Shown here: positions 34,397 through 49,077 of the stretch, in pieces | Layout: each line of letters starts with the position of its first letter | How positions within the stretch are numbered: the stretch's first letter is position 1 | Assembly: GCA_914767715.1 (NCBI GenBank) | Contig: OU612065.1 | Coordinates: forward strand, 4,030,001-4,094,000 | Direction of reading: 5' to 3' | Length of the DNA: 64,000 nucleotides | Source: Membranipora membranacea | Lineage: Eukaryota; Bryozoa; Gymnolaemata; Cheilostomatida; Membraniporidae | The notes under the pieces: generated by a model | The model's database searches: none | Seen by the model: only the letters and a program-made list of their open reading frames with translations | What the model was told of the DNA's origin: nothing | Position numbers and translations under genes: made by a program

Positions 34397-37300
34397 ATGG
34401 GAAAGAATCAGGGTGAAACCGCTAAAGATGGAAACCAAGCTGCAGGAAAATCACCAATCTCCAGTCCTTCTACAAAACCAAAGAATTCAGCACACCTCCA
34501 TGACAGGTATGTGGATTGAAGGTGGTGAAGCTCGTCATCAAGAGAAGAACTCTCATCTGCAACAATACATCTTTTTTATCATCATTACTAATCATTTCTG
34601 GATTTTTTTTCATCTGAACTATTTTACAACAATCTGCTGATGTGACAATTGTACACACTTCCTTTGCCATATGAAGTGTTTCATCCATAGCGCTGTGGCT
34701 ACTTGTTCAATCACCTTCTGCCATTCACAGTCACGGTCTGGACCAACAGTCTAACTGAAGTGCTGATTATCTTTTTTCACCATCTGTGAAAGACTCTTTG
34801 GTTACTCTACCAACTGTGTACCACTTACTATCAATTATTCAGGTCCCCTAAGAATAAAGATGGAGAGAAATTTCGAGAGCGATTAAACAAATCAAAGCTA
34901 GTTTGGAGGAAAGAATCAATGGAAAAGCGCCCGCGGTCTGGTCCCATGGTCAGTGATTTCAGTAAAATCAATCTGTTTTGCCCTTCAGTTTAGTCTGTTA
35001 TGAATTGATAAGTTGTCATATATTTATACCCAGCCTCAAAGGAAGTCAAATATCGCTAATTGCAATAATGTCACCTCTGTTATTCATCCAGTACTAACTA
35101 TATTATGATGTGTCATACTTGATATATTTTAGGTCGCAAAATATAGTATGTCCAAGGCGAGTAACCTTAAACTAGATACATCTATTGTAAGTTTCCTGTT
35201 GCTGTCAGTCGATCAGCTGTGGTGATGGGTAACATTAACTTCATATTTCTCTTCCATACCTCAAATGGTTGTGCCGGCATGGATCATGTATAACTCTATT
35301 TATAATCAGAGATTGTACCTGTTATAAGGCCTGTTGTATTGGCCAAACATGAAATCCTTGCACTAACAGCGCAAAGACGTCTGTGACAATTAGATCCCAA
35401 ATTAGATCCCAATTATTTTACAGGCTAAACCTGTTAAAGGCAGTCTCAGACCCACATCGCCCACATACGAATCAGCCTTCAAGAGGCAGGTGGTGAACAG
35501 ACCCGTCTCCCCTAGAACCGAAGGAAACAAGGCTATATCACATGCTAGATCTGTGAGTATTCTTGTTTTTACTTCAGTCTGACTGAAGATGTATTTTTAT
35601 AAACCACCAGACAAGTATCTGTCAATACCTCTAGCTACAGTGTGAACAGCAATCATTAATAGAATAATGGTCGTGGCCTACTCACGTTGCTTTACTGGCT
35701 CCACTTTTGTCTTGACATTGGTTGAGGTTGCAAAATTGATGAAGATATGCATATGTACTTGTTTTCTATTGACTGCCTTTTATGTAACCAGTTCTGTCAC
35801 TCTGCTTGGCCTTCAGCCTGTCATGTCAAGGTGTAATACCACCTTATGTAAGCTGGCACGTATATTTGTGCCAGGGAAACTTGCAAAAAGAACAAAGTCA
35901 GATTCCTGCCATAGGAGCTTTACTCTGGTCTATATTGAATGAGTTGTTGCAAACATGAACTCCTAAATTTAAAGCCATACACCTAAATTAGATACACTGG
36001 TGAGATTCTGCCAACTGTTTCACCCGGTGCATTTTTTCTTGTCAATATTTGTAGTTCAACAGAGGGAGAAGACCGCCTTCACCAAATGTTTCTGCTGTTA
36101 CTCCTGAAGATTTACACAGAAAAAGAATCCAGAAGGCAAAGAAGGTTAAATTATATCTCTTACAACAGGCTGGACCTAACAGTTTTATTATAGGGGGTGG
36201 AGATGCAGAGGACCATAGACACAAAGTGACAATCGGGGCACAGGTGAGCTTCTTTAGTGTTCAATTAGCTTAACTTAGCTTAACAAACTCTGTGTGACAT
36301 AATGAAGAAGCATTCATAACTGTTGTGCTACCGGCAAATCAGCTTTATTCTTATCTTTATGAACTACTTCAACAGTGGGACTACTGACAACCAATGATAC
36401 CCTATGAAAGTGTACTCTTATAGTCGTGTGTTTAACATTTGATTATGTTATAATTATGTATAGAAAGGGCAGAGAAATAAGTTTTTCTCCCTACTGTCTA
36501 CAGTATGTGATGTGACAAAATAATCAAATCAACACCCAACCACATGTAACTGTTCTCAACTAATTTATGACTGTCCACAGTTAGCATGACAAACAGACAT
36601 TGAACTGTTGATTCTGTATCTAGTACAATACAATCTCAAGGCTGAAGCAATAATCCATTTTGTGTTGGACAGAATTCCCAATATTGCAAAACCTCATTTA
36701 ATAAAAATATGTATTTTCCGATATCTCCATACACCATGCAGGTTTTTTTGGAGTTGTTCTTCCAGCTATGTAGGTAGGCAACTCGGGTAAAAAGTGCATT
36801 GAACCTGAACTTTAGAACTGAATGTTTTAGAACGTTAGAATGTTAATGTTTTAGAACAAAATTCATCATATATTGATGTTGACTTAGTTGAGAATTTACT
36901 GTCATGTTCACTGTGTTTTGTTTCTCCATTTATAGAGTTGCTCATGTGGCAGAGGGCATCATTGTATTCACATACTGTTTGTCATGATCAGAGTTTTTCA
37001 ATTACCTGAAAATGACAATCTGATGCAGGCAAAGGTGCTTAAAAACTTTGAAGTGAGTAAACATAACTTGCTAGATATAAAGATTAAACACAAATTGTGA
37101 TTGTGGAATGTTTTAGGTGTTGCATTCCAGATTACATAAACAATAATCCTGTCTCAAACATCTGTGGCCAACAAAAACAGTTGAGCTCTTTTAGATTCTA
37201 GATTTCTAGATTTAGATGCTAGATTCTGATACACATCCTCTAGGGCGAAGGAGATGCATTGGAGAAACCTGCATAAATAAATAACAATCATCACACATTG

Positions 37301-40300
37301 GTGTATCATCTGATATTACAAAATCCATATATTCAGGTCAAAAAGAAAAACAAACTAGAAATCATAAATCTAATCAACATTTCATGTACTCGTAGGTGGA
37401 GTCGCTGTTTAGGAAGTACGAGGCTAGGAGAAAGCAGAGACTGACTCGAGCCCACAAACCAGATTTGGCGTCGTCTTCCAGTATGGACTCAGATCACTCA
37501 TCGGCTTCAGGAGATGGCCTGTCTCCAGATAACAATGATGCCAGGTAAGCAATCAAAGGTTAAAATATAATCAGGAGCCAGACATCCTGGTGCATCAACG
37601 CAACTATAAACTAGGCTATACATGTGGAAACTTAGTAGATTATTCCTGTTTCCCTCTGCATTCCATGTATCTAGGTCAATGAGGCAAGTGCTGTGAGTCT
37701 CATATGTAATGCCCTGCATTCAATCCCTATGAAATAATGACATTAATAAAGTTACGGGAACAAGCAGACTGTTTAATCACTGAGATAGAAGATTAGAATC
37801 TAATAAAAATTCCAACTAATAACATAGAATCACATATTTTCCACAAATCATCCACAGTTCTCAACATTCAATCTAACTGCTACGAAATATTATTCCTGAC
37901 ACTCTTTACTAGTGTTCCAACTTCGAACGCGATTGAAGAGGTGAAGTGTGTTTCACCTGCGCTGTGAGTATTTGTAGATCATGCTCTATTGACACCATAA
38001 CTATTATATACCTGCCAAGTCTACGCTGCCTCCGCCTCTGCAGCAGCAGCCTATCATTCACATTTCTAATTTCACAATTAACATACTTCATTCAGTTTCC
38101 AGCTTTTCTTTTGTTTGCTTTAATGAATCTGTCTGCGCTGAATGTAGAGCCTCAGCGTTGTGAATGTATTGTACAGTTCCTATGTGTGTATTTGATTTGT
38201 ATATAGTTTGTTGAGGGTGAACATTTTTGATGTTCTTCCAGTAATTTTTGGCATGTCAAATGTTGTGACTTAGTTATGAATAAGATCAGGTATATCATGA
38301 AGCAGATTGAGGTTTATCTGTGTAAATGCAGTCTTAGACATGACTCCATCTGTGGCGTGCCCTTTTACAGGTTTTTCCCCAATTGTCATTCTAGTCAAGA
38401 TACTGTATTCAAAGATTTGCCTCGACTTGGTTCACGACAATACAGCCAGTTTTGGTGATACAGCCAGTTTTGATGATACAGCCAGTTTTGGTATAGTCCT
38501 GGAGGTTCCTTGTAAATTGGTATTAAGTTTTAGGATAATTTTTAATACATGTAATTAACTGCAGCGCTGTAGGTTTAGTTAAAATCAAAGAACTGGTGGG
38601 CCACTGATTGAGTCCTGTCTAAGGCATCATGTTACTGCTGATCACCCATTTGGAGTTAAATTGATTTAGAGAGTTGCAAACCCATGCATACAGAGGAGAT
38701 AATTATCCTTTGAAATGTATCGTGTTTTCTCCCTTGAATGCATATATCCCTCCCACTTCACTTGAAGCATTTTCAACAGATTGAGTAGATTATTGGAATG
38801 CTTTCTCCCTCAATGTTTAATGTCAATGACACAATATTATAATCATGGTAGCGTTTAAAATTATACCTATGAAAGAACTCTCCTGACTTGTCCAATGGTC
38901 TATTCCCTGTATAGCACGTTATTCTTATATCGTCTCACACCGATATTGATTAGTGAAATTTTCCTGATGATTGTGCCAACAGGAGAGTACTTTGTTGTGT
39001 TTATCTGTACACAGGCCTACATAAGTGGTGATGAGCTCACCAGAAAGCATTAATTAGCTGAGATATATTAGTCATTGACTCGTATTCCACAGAGTATCAC
39101 ATTCTAGTTCTCAGCTTGCAGACATGCATCAGTCAATATTGTTATACACAGGCTTGTACATTATTTGTAGCACTGTAATGCTTTCACAACGTCCGTTAGT
39201 TAAATGAGCATTACATTACATGAATACAAAGTATGATGGATAATTGTAGCGATTCACAGGGAAAAATGGAAGCTACTTGTCCAATATGCCTGCTGGATTT
39301 AGTGACAGAAACTCAGGAGCCGGAGCTAGTTCAGTGTACACATTGTCACAACAAACTTCACCATGCCTGTATGGCTTATTGTAAGTGCTTACTATATTCT
39401 GACTGCTTGGATTAGATATCTCTGGGTTTGTCTTGATATTTCATGTCGAACCTAATAAGCCATTCAATTCTGTTGAGTTCAATATTTGAATATATCTATG
39501 ATTTTGACATAACAAAAGTTCAACCTTTTACAAATAAACACCCACACATGGAGGCTGTCCGAGGCTCCGAGAAGACTTCGCTGCTGAGGGGTGTAAGAAT
39601 ATGAAACATTGTTATGCTAATATTACAGGGTACCAACTTTTGAAGCGAGGTGATGCACTAACCTGTCCTCTGTGTAGAGCTGCCTGGACAAGTGTAGAAG
39701 CAGCTAGGTGAGTTATATACATTTATAATCTTTGTAAGAAGTCCAGACAACAGTGGATGCTCCAGATTTAGCTGCCTGTCCGGAAAAGCTTGCCCTGATA
39801 TACCTTAGGGAAGCATGCCTTGGTTTACAGTTGGCCAGCAGAAATTGCTGCTTATAAGCATCATGAAAGTACACACCACATGGATATAAGTGGATTGCTA
39901 ATACTTGGTTAGTACTACATTCAGCCATGTATGATGCTCACATAGTATTGTTTCTTACGGGGTTAATTTGTAGATTTGTTTTCTATCAACTGAAAGGTAA
40001 TGTCCTTATATATGTTAATTGATCCATTCATTTAGATTTATGTATCAATAAATAAGTATTTATATGTACATGGATTTATCGATGGAGTCTCACTATAGAG
40101 GAAGTTATACCGAGATTAAAGTGATACGTTTCTGGTACAATCGACTTGTACACTTTACTTGCTTTGTAGTTTTGAGAAGAAATCCGGGACAGATAATCAA
40201 AGCTCAGAGCCTTCTCCATCTCCGGATGTATACAGTGCCAGTCCTAACAGCCTGGGAGTGTCTCCTGTCAGTGGATACTCTGATATAGAACCGCATACAT

Positions 40301-43300
40301 TACTCCCCCGATCACAGCCCATACCAGAAGAACATACTGAGAAGGTTGAACCATGGATACAGGTGTGTAGTCGTACAAACTACTCTGATATCAATTACAA
40401 ACTTAAAATATCTTGAAAATCTGTAACATGATTGATACGGTTTGCTGTCGGAAAAACGCGTTTTGCCTATTATTAACAGTACTTATTAATGAAAATTTTT
40501 TCAAATGCATTAACGCCAAGTTGTGAGTGTTCATGTTCATGTGTCAGCATTTCGTCATACTCTGTTTCACTTCAAAACTCCATTTTTACAGATATTTGGA
40601 GAAGATTTGATTGGATGTCTGTTTATGAAACATGAGTGGGTGGTGAGAGAGACAGCGTTACGTCATCTTAGTAGGGAGATAATAGTATTTCTAACCTCAG
40701 CCTCCCCTGTGAGCTCACCCCTGGTGGAGGTAGATGGCTCCACTCCTGCGCTCACTCGTGTACATGATGTGTTGAAGATCAGCTGTCAGATATTAGAGAT
40801 GATGATGCAGGATCCTGTGTATAAAGTATATGTGTCATCACTGGTGAGCTGCTTCATTCCTTCTGAGTAATCATATTAGATGTTAGTCATGGGTTTGCTT
40901 CCTAGTAACTCCATTTCCTGATATGAATATTATGCCAAATATTTGAATATATGTAGTCAACAACTGCCAACATTATCTATACATTGCGTCCCTTGTTCCT
41001 TGTGATATATTATTATTATTATTAAAGTTTATAATCATGATCCCTGAAGGAACGATAATTAATACTAATTATCCAGATGAATACTTTCTATTCTGTACGA
41101 TATTTTTCAGCGAGCTTTAAGAACTATGTTGTCATACTGCACATTATCAGATGTGAGTGAACTGAAGCAGTACCTCCGACCTGTGGTAAAGTGTATAATC
41201 TTCAAATGTGCCGATGGGAACAGGTAAGATTATACTTTTTCTAATTACACTTTTATGGAACCTGTTATGGAAGCTGTTACTGCCGACTGTAGAACTACTA
41301 TGAGACGATTTCTTTTGCTGAATGACATATTTTTTCTTTTTATTTACCAGGAAAACAAATCAGTTGTCAATTTCTACACTCTGTGAATTCTCAAAAGACC
41401 AAGATGGTGAATTAGCCTTAGCTAAGGAGCTCAGTGTGTCAAGTATGTATTATTATCATAATAACCCGTATGTAGTATATACCATAGTGTTAGAACAGCT
41501 CTTATTTGTCTCAATAATGAAGTAATGACAAGCATCTTTCTTTGTGGTTTTAAAAAGGTGTTGGAATTAACACCTCTCAATCGTCAGGTGTCACTCGCTG
41601 CTCTTGGTCAACTTTGCATGTGTATAAAACAACTAAATCATGATATAAGGCTTAACTTTCTAACTACTCTCTCTGTATTTATAACCAATGGTATAACTTT
41701 TTCATATTTTTTGACAGCTCAGCAAGGTTTGGGAGGATGTCTGTATATACTGTGGTGCTGTGTGTCTGATACTGATGTAGAGAACCCTCCTATACAATGG
41801 CTCAATGGACATCTGCTTACTATGAAGGAGCTGTTAGAGCAGTTCTCTGAGAGGTTCACAACACATGAAGCTGACGGGGAAGACTTTGCCACTATAGCTA
41901 ATGACATCTTATTACCGATTATAGTATTTGCTGTACAAACTTTATCTCGTCCAGCTCTCCCACCCAGGACAACTAAATACTCAAAAAGGGTCATTTTATA
42001 CTGTGCAAAGTGAGTGAAAAGTACCTACAGCTGCCTGGTAGATTTTATTAAATACACTCTTTTCCTTCAAGTTAGGTTGTGCACATTGTAAGATTTGTTG
42101 ATATTTTGGTTGAGCTCTACGGAATAATAACTACCCTCATTCTTTCTCATATTTACTCCAGGTATTTGTCGGTGCTGCACGGTATGAACATCAGGGTGAG
42201 ACAACTCCTAGTCAATGTGGAACCAGAATTAAGAGCTCGTCTTGAGAAGAGGGTTATGGAGATGGCTATCGGTGCTCATCAGGAAGCACTAAACTCGGCT
42301 GATAAATCTCAGCCACATGATCTCTCTGAGCCGAGAGTTGGCTCCCCTCCACCTTCTACTGAGCATAGTCAGATTGTAAGTAGTCCGCTGTAACACAATG
42401 ATCATCACGAAAACATCAAGGTGGAGCAGAAAATATCAGTACTCACACAAAGTTGCAGGGTCCAAGTACCTCCCTTCCCTATTGCAGCTCTAGCCTTGTA
42501 ATGAATGCTTCACGCCACGGTTATGGCTGACAGTGGCCAGAAGGTGGTTTGATGATTAAAATAACTTAAAACTTTGTCCTATGCAGCACCAGGCAGCACT
42601 GCAAGGTTCCGCTATTGTCAAACTATTATTCTTGTTATCATTATTACCATTGTATATACATTCATATACATATATACACACATGTTTATGGACGTGGCTA
42701 ACAAGATTTGATCCTTTCAAAACCTACATACTTTACCACAACGAAGATGTTGTTTGGATTGATTGTTTGGATAATGTGATGGGATTTAGCCACCACTAAA
42801 GCCAGCTCTCATTACCAATTGACATATGAACTTAAGCAGCATTTCTTTACAGATGTCTATGTATATCATAATGGAATTTTCGGGTGTATATGTTCCTTGG
42901 TCATTAATTATCACCTGACTGATTCACAAACACAGTGATCAATATTAATCATGTTTTCATTTTTTCCTCCTTAGCCAAAGCTGAGTAAAAGTCGCCATCC
43001 GCTATTTGGAATTATATATCCAGCTGCACTAAAGAGTCTTAAGCCTGGTTCTAGAGAGAATGAAGCCTCTGTCAGCTCACGTCTACCTCGGCTCACCGCC
43101 CAGCACAAAAGATCTAACAGTTATACCGAGGCTATATATCAGGAGGACCCAGACTCGGATAGCTCGTCAATGGATGATGACAGCTCACTATTATCATCTA
43201 ATCCGACCCTGAATTCGACCACAGATTCATTCCTTAACTTCTCTCAGACTAGCTCCAATCTGAATTCCTCTCAGCTGCTTACAGACTTTGCTCCAACCTG

Positions 43301-46300
43301 CACTGCTATACAAAACTCATCACTGCCCGGCACACCTAGGTCTGATACCGATAGCCTTCATGAGCGAACGACTGTCGCAGTCAGTGGGCAAAACACAGGA
43401 ACATCTGACAATAGTGACCCTGTTAGTATAGCTCCAGCGGGTGTATCAGGTTTGGCGGTGGGTGTAGCAGGTTTGGATGTTGTTGATGGACACCTGCCAA
43501 CTAAACATGCTCATAATGACCAAATGGAGGATGTGGTGGATGGTCGGAAGCCTGTTAGATTTACTGATCGTCCGTTGATGATGATGGGAGCATCTACGGA
43601 TAGTGTTGAGAGTGTGGAAGGCGACAATTTGGCAGTGCCATCTTATTGCCAGCCTGTTTCAGAAGAGGCAGATAATACGGAGCAGGTATCTGCTGATGAC
43701 GGAAAAACAGCAGAGTTGTCAGCATCTAACGACGAGCATGGGCAGTTTGATGTGACTTCGCCACATGAAGATGTGACATCCCAACAACTATTCATCACAT
43801 CATCTCCTAATGCTGTCACAACATCAGAGGTGGTACTTGATATAGTAACTGATGATAATGAGGCTGACGATACACTGATAGGTGGTGCTGGTGTTTTATT
43901 CAGTAGTGGTGAGAGTGATGGTGAGGGTCAAGGTCAGAATGACCACTCACCGGATCCTAAGAGGAAGATTGCTAGAGGTCGGGTCGTCTCAGGAAACAAA
44001 CCTCATGTACCACACAGGCATCAACAGGACGAAAGTGACGGTAAGTTCAATATACGGTACATTAATGGTTAGAAAATACTGTAAATCAATACAAAGCTTG
44101 CTTTATGATAATTACTCCTAGCTTTTGGTTGATGTTCGATGGTCTATATTTAAGAAACTGGATTTCAAGTATTGATTTTCCTTTGATTATTCTCATCCTT
44201 CAGTTGAAGAAGAGGTAGACTCAGCTTTTGACAGTGTCGATGGGAACAGACCAAATATATCAGCGGGGAGAAATGTTACTCTCTCTCCACCACATTCCCT
44301 GCATAGAGATGTCAGTCTTGGATTTGAAATCCAAGGGGGCGGAGAGGTATGGAACGCCGGTGATGGAAACTTCCAGTCAAACTATCCTTCAGACTCGGTA
44401 AGATGAGCAAAATGTTGCATCAAGCTTATACTGTATCAATGTAAATAAAGCCAATATTTCTTTCGATGAACAGAGTTTATGCGATTGTTTTATTCCGGCA
44501 TTTCAACCACTTCACAATTCTTCATATTTAGGAATCTGGTACTGATAATATCTCGGCCTCTGTTAGTCTGGATGTAATGACTAGTGAGGATGAAATGGAA
44601 AATCTGTCCGAAGAGGAGTTTGATCGCCGTAGCTCAAGTAATCGACTGAGTCCCAACCGTCAACTGAAAAAGGCATCCCTGCCTTTCAAAGGGTACAAGA
44701 AACACAGCCGAAGTAGGACAGATCCTCTGAGACTTGGTCGGGAGCAGAGAGCCAGTAGTCACTCACCGAGATACCACAGCGATCCGCAAGCAGCTGACTC
44801 ATCTACTACCTCATGTAAGTCACAGTGAACAAGTTATAATATGTCTCCTTATGTCTAATTTCATCGTTGCTGCAATAGTTTATATTCATCATAGTTCATA
44901 ACATAAAATAATTGAAACTTCAATATTTATGAAATAATAAACCACCTTACTCTCTGGTAGTTCACCTTGCAAACTTTTATTTCTCAGCGTCTACGACACC
45001 ACGTACTCCACCAGGAGTGATATCATCTCCTCACTTAGTGGAGCAGGCTGATAATCTACCTGACTCCACTGTCGCCTCAGTAGAGCGACCACAATCCAGA
45101 CCGGCAGCTAGTGTCAAGGCTGGTGGCTCTGTAATAAGGTCACTGACGTTCTCAGAACCTGCTCGGAGGGAAAAGTCTGGTACTCTCAGGTCACATCATA
45201 GTATGAGAGCCCATAAAGGTAAGACTACTTCCAGCTTGAGAAATTTAGTTCACAGAACTGTATGTATGCGTATATGTTTAAACCATCCATCATTGCAAGA
45301 ATGATAACATTGGGCTTCATACTGTAAAAAGAATGATGGGATGTTATGTCTCATAAAAATACTCTGAATAAAAGTAGAATTTTTGCATATATGACATATC
45401 ATAAATGTTGAATTAGCAATGCCTGTGATACTAGGGATTAGAACAGATTAGATACAGAAACTGTGGGGTTTATAAAAAACTTTTATATCCCACAAACTCA
45501 TACTGTACAAGTGTTTCATTTGAGTTAACTGTTATTGAAGGAGTGGTAAGCTCTCAGATCCCGAGATCTAAGCACAAGATAATCAAGCCATCATCTGTAG
45601 TACCTCCAATGGTGACTGAGGTACATGGAGAGTCAGGCGCCCAGTCTCTCTCTCCAACAGCAAGGCAGAGAGGTGCGGACCAACAGGAGGTGACCCGTTC
45701 TAAATCACCTGTGACACTAAGATCTAAGTCTAGTATGTCTGGTAAAGCTGTATCAATAACTGCAGCAGGTGCTCCAAGTAAGACTATGGGCAGATCGAGC
45801 TCTCCTGTAATCCCCTCAGCTATCAGAGCTATTACCCCTCCTAACTCGCCTCTCAAGGATCAATCATATAGGCGATCAGCCACTCCACCTGATTCTCCTC
45901 CCCTTATCAGAGATACTAGGCCAACCAGCTCCCCTACACCGCTACAGCAAGAAGGTACAGTCTCCTCTTCTCATGGTCAATCTGTTAAATCAAAGACCCG
46001 GCGACATTCATCCTCACCTAATCAGCTGAATATTAATATGACTGGTAACTTGAGCCGGTCACCCTCTCCGCCCTGCCAGCCTGTCACTGCAGTAGTGCGC
46101 CCTCAGAAGGGTAGAGCTAGCACCAGTAGAGATGCAGAGCCGCGACCGAGTACCAGCTCAGCGGGTATGTCTCCTCCTCAGATATCAGTACTACAAACTG
46201 GAGATATGGCCTCACCTTCTGTACCGGTGCAACGACAAACATCTTCTATGTAAGTCCATTGCGAGTGTTCCATTCATGACACTTTGAGGCTGTAAACAGT

Positions 46301-49077
46301 GTTATGCTGCATTGACTTAACCTGCTAATGCAATCATTGTTACCTGTTTCAGCAATGTTATAAGCAAGAACCTTTACTATGAATGGCCAGTCCCTTTACA
46401 GACTAATATCCATTTACTATAACCTGGCATTTATTTCATAGTGTTGGGGGTATCCTGGCCACATCTACCAGTGGAAGTAGTGAGGATCGTAAGACTGGAA
46501 GCGACTCCTTATATGTAGATGATTTAAGTGACAGTGCCATCGCGTCACCGTATGAGAAACCTGTGTCCTTTAAAGATGAGGTTCATCTTTTCTCACCCAG
46601 AGAATCACCTGCTAAAAGTGAGTATAAAGATAGTCCAACATTTTGTTGATAGAAGATTTTTCTCAAAAAGCTAAGTTGAACTGGAAGGCATTCTAAAATC
46701 GATGATTTGGAATGATATGATTTGGTGTCGCAACACATAAATAGTATCCTAAATCATTTTTCCGTTGTTTTCTTACAGCTGGGGACTGCCACTGCAAAGA
46801 CGAAGTGGAATTAGAAGAAGCTATAGCATTAGCTAAAGCTATGGAGTTATCTGAAGAACAATCAGCCCTGCCCCATGTTCCTGGTCTGAGTGCTAGGAGA
46901 AAGGAGGAGACAATCACAATACACATACAAGCCGATCAAACTGTAAGTGCATCAGGGAGCTTGAATACAGTAAAAAGTATATTTTATGTCTTGTGTCCCA
47001 TATTTGGTCACACAAAAAAAATTCTACTGACATAAAACTAGTAACGAAGGAATAGAATTGATTTATTCACTTGTGAGTATTCCAATACTATGCTGTTCCT
47101 CCGAACAGTATTGTTAGAAATCTCATGTGATCTCCAACATCTCTCATTTTGTGCACATAGGATGGAAATGGGGATGAGATTGAGTATATTGAGAATATAC
47201 ACTGGAGGAGAGGAATGATGTTAGGTACAGGTGCCTTTAGTACCTGCTATCAATGTCGAGATGTCAAAACTGGTATTATCATGGCTGTCAAACAGGTGAG
47301 CTGCAGTTAAAAACTACACATCACTATTTCTCAGGAAACTAAAGATTGATCACCATCTCAAAGACCTTGTTGTATGGTGCATCACTTTGAAGGCCTCCAG
47401 TAAGATTATATTATTTACTTTGTTCAACAGAGTTTATCTTAAATTTATTTCAAATACGCTTTTTCTATAAAAATTGCAGATCTCATTTTGCCGCAACTCA
47501 GAGAGCGAACAGGACTCCATATGTAACGCTGTCATCGATGAGATAAGAATGATGGCTACACTTGATCATTCTAACATTGTCCGTATTCTAGGCGCTACAC
47601 AAACAGGCGCTCACTTTAATATGTTTGTGGAGTGGATGCCAGGTGGTAGCGTGTCTCACCTACTGGAGAAATATGGAGCATTCTCAGCACCAGTCATTAC
47701 AAGCTATACTCAACAGGTATTCAAAGGCCTTGCCTACCTCCACGATCATCAGATACTCCACAGAGATATGAAAGGTATGCTATTACTCAACCATCCTAAG
47801 TAACTCATACTCATTACAGATAGCGGGGAGACAATGTTGTAGATAAATGTTGAGAGTCAAGAAATTCTGAACCCTATAAACAGAGAACTAAAAAAGAATT
47901 TAACTGCTCTCCCTTATTGATTTTTGGCTAGTCATCACCATTGTCATCTCTATTCCGATGCGCTCTGATCTGTATACGGTTTGTCCTGACAGGTGCTAAT
48001 CTACTAGTGGACAGTACTGGTAAACACTTGAGAATAGGAGATTTTGGAGCATGCGCTCAGCTGGCCTCATCAATGACTGGAGCTGGAGAGTTAAAAGGCC
48101 AGCTACTTGGTACCATCGCATTCATGGCCCCAGAGGTTTGTAAAATTTGTGAAATTGTATTTATTTTGTTATTTGATTGTGCTGGAATTCATACTGCGCC
48201 CTGAGTATTCAGGCACATGGATTTCTTCATTAACAAATCATCGCTGAACATCGATATTTTATTCGCAATACAACGACTCCACAGCTGTGACTGGTGACAT
48301 TGACTGACTCGTTCTTCACTGTGCTAGGACGGATATAAGCTTATATATAAAGATATTATAATGATCATGCTTATTCCCCCGACAGGTTTTGAGAGGAGAA
48401 CATTACGGTAGAGCTTGTGATGTTTGGAGTGTAGGCTGTGTGATTATAGAGATGGTCACCACTAAACCTCCATGGAATGCTAGCAATGTTTCTAATCATC
48501 TCAAACTTATATTTATGGTGAGTTTCACTCTTTTGTACACTGCTCACACTGTTACTTTCATATACCGATGGAGAGCTCCTGAGCTAAAAAAAAGAACTGT
48601 GAAAAAAACAAGGAAAAATATTGGAATAAAAATCGATGGAGGCAGTGTTGCCTTGTCCAGAGTAATTTCCTATAGCACAACACGCACACTTTGCCCCAGC
48701 AGTAGCACAAGTGGATACAAACCCGCCCAGCTCAGTATCAAATAAGCCAAGTATTTTAAGAATAATGTGGAGGTTTTGAAAACATGACCTGAGACAGCAA
48801 TGGTTGTTGTAATAGGGATCTGCAGCACTATGGCACGGCTAGCAAAGCCATCGCCTAATCAAACTAAAACCCAGGCTAAAAATTCATTATCAACATTGTA
48901 TCATATTTGTTATAGATTGCTTCTGCCAATGACTCGCCCCCTATCCCAGAAAACTTACCTCCGGCAATCAAAGATCTGATGTTACGATGTCTAGAACCAG
49001 ACTCTAAGAACCGTCCTCCTGCCAAGGAACTACTGTCCCATCCACTCTTCACTAGATCCGCTCATATGAGAAGGTGA
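34397..49077 (+). CDS. MAP3K1: MAP3K1 (MEKK1) ortholog, 27 exons, 1969 aa
   Basis: Exons: 34397-34506, 34843-34948, 35133-35186, 35424-35552, 36055-36243, 36936-37052, 37396-37544, 39250-39380, 39629-39707, 40170-40362, 40592-40843, 41111-41223, 41351-41442, 41718-42009, 42162-42375, 42975-44040, 44204-44397, 44532-44814, 44988-45218, 45541-46249, 46442-46617, 46779-46942, 47161-47295, 47480-47774, 47993-48135, 48386-48517, 48916-49077. The total of 5910 nt is in phase throughout. Domains: SWIM zinc finger about 165-215 ([14 protein letters not shown], then [11 protein letters not shown]); RING about 290-350 (CPICLLDL...HHACMAYW...CPLCRAAW); HEAT/TOG-like helices about 420-740; a Ser/Pro-rich stretch of about 900 residues; a ubiquitin-interacting motif ([15 protein letters not shown]); a kinase from about 1695. 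Kinase residues present: [11 protein letters not shown] loop, MAVKQ lysine, HRDMKGANLL, GDFG and MAPE. It activates MAP2Ks and, through its RING, acts as a ubiquitin ligase in relatives. It is longer than the human 1512 because of the Ser/Pro region. Confidence 0.93.
38440..38493. repeat. Three tandem 18-bp units in a MAP3K1 intron
   Basis: ATACAGCCAGTTTTGGTG is repeated three times with single-base differences in the 1.7-kb intron between exons 7 and 8. It is a minor minisatellite. Confidence 0.7.

Noticed and set aside
45554-45856. 100-codon minus-strand open frame
   Set aside because: It is the antisense of the Ser/Pro-rich MAP3K1 exon 45541-46249.
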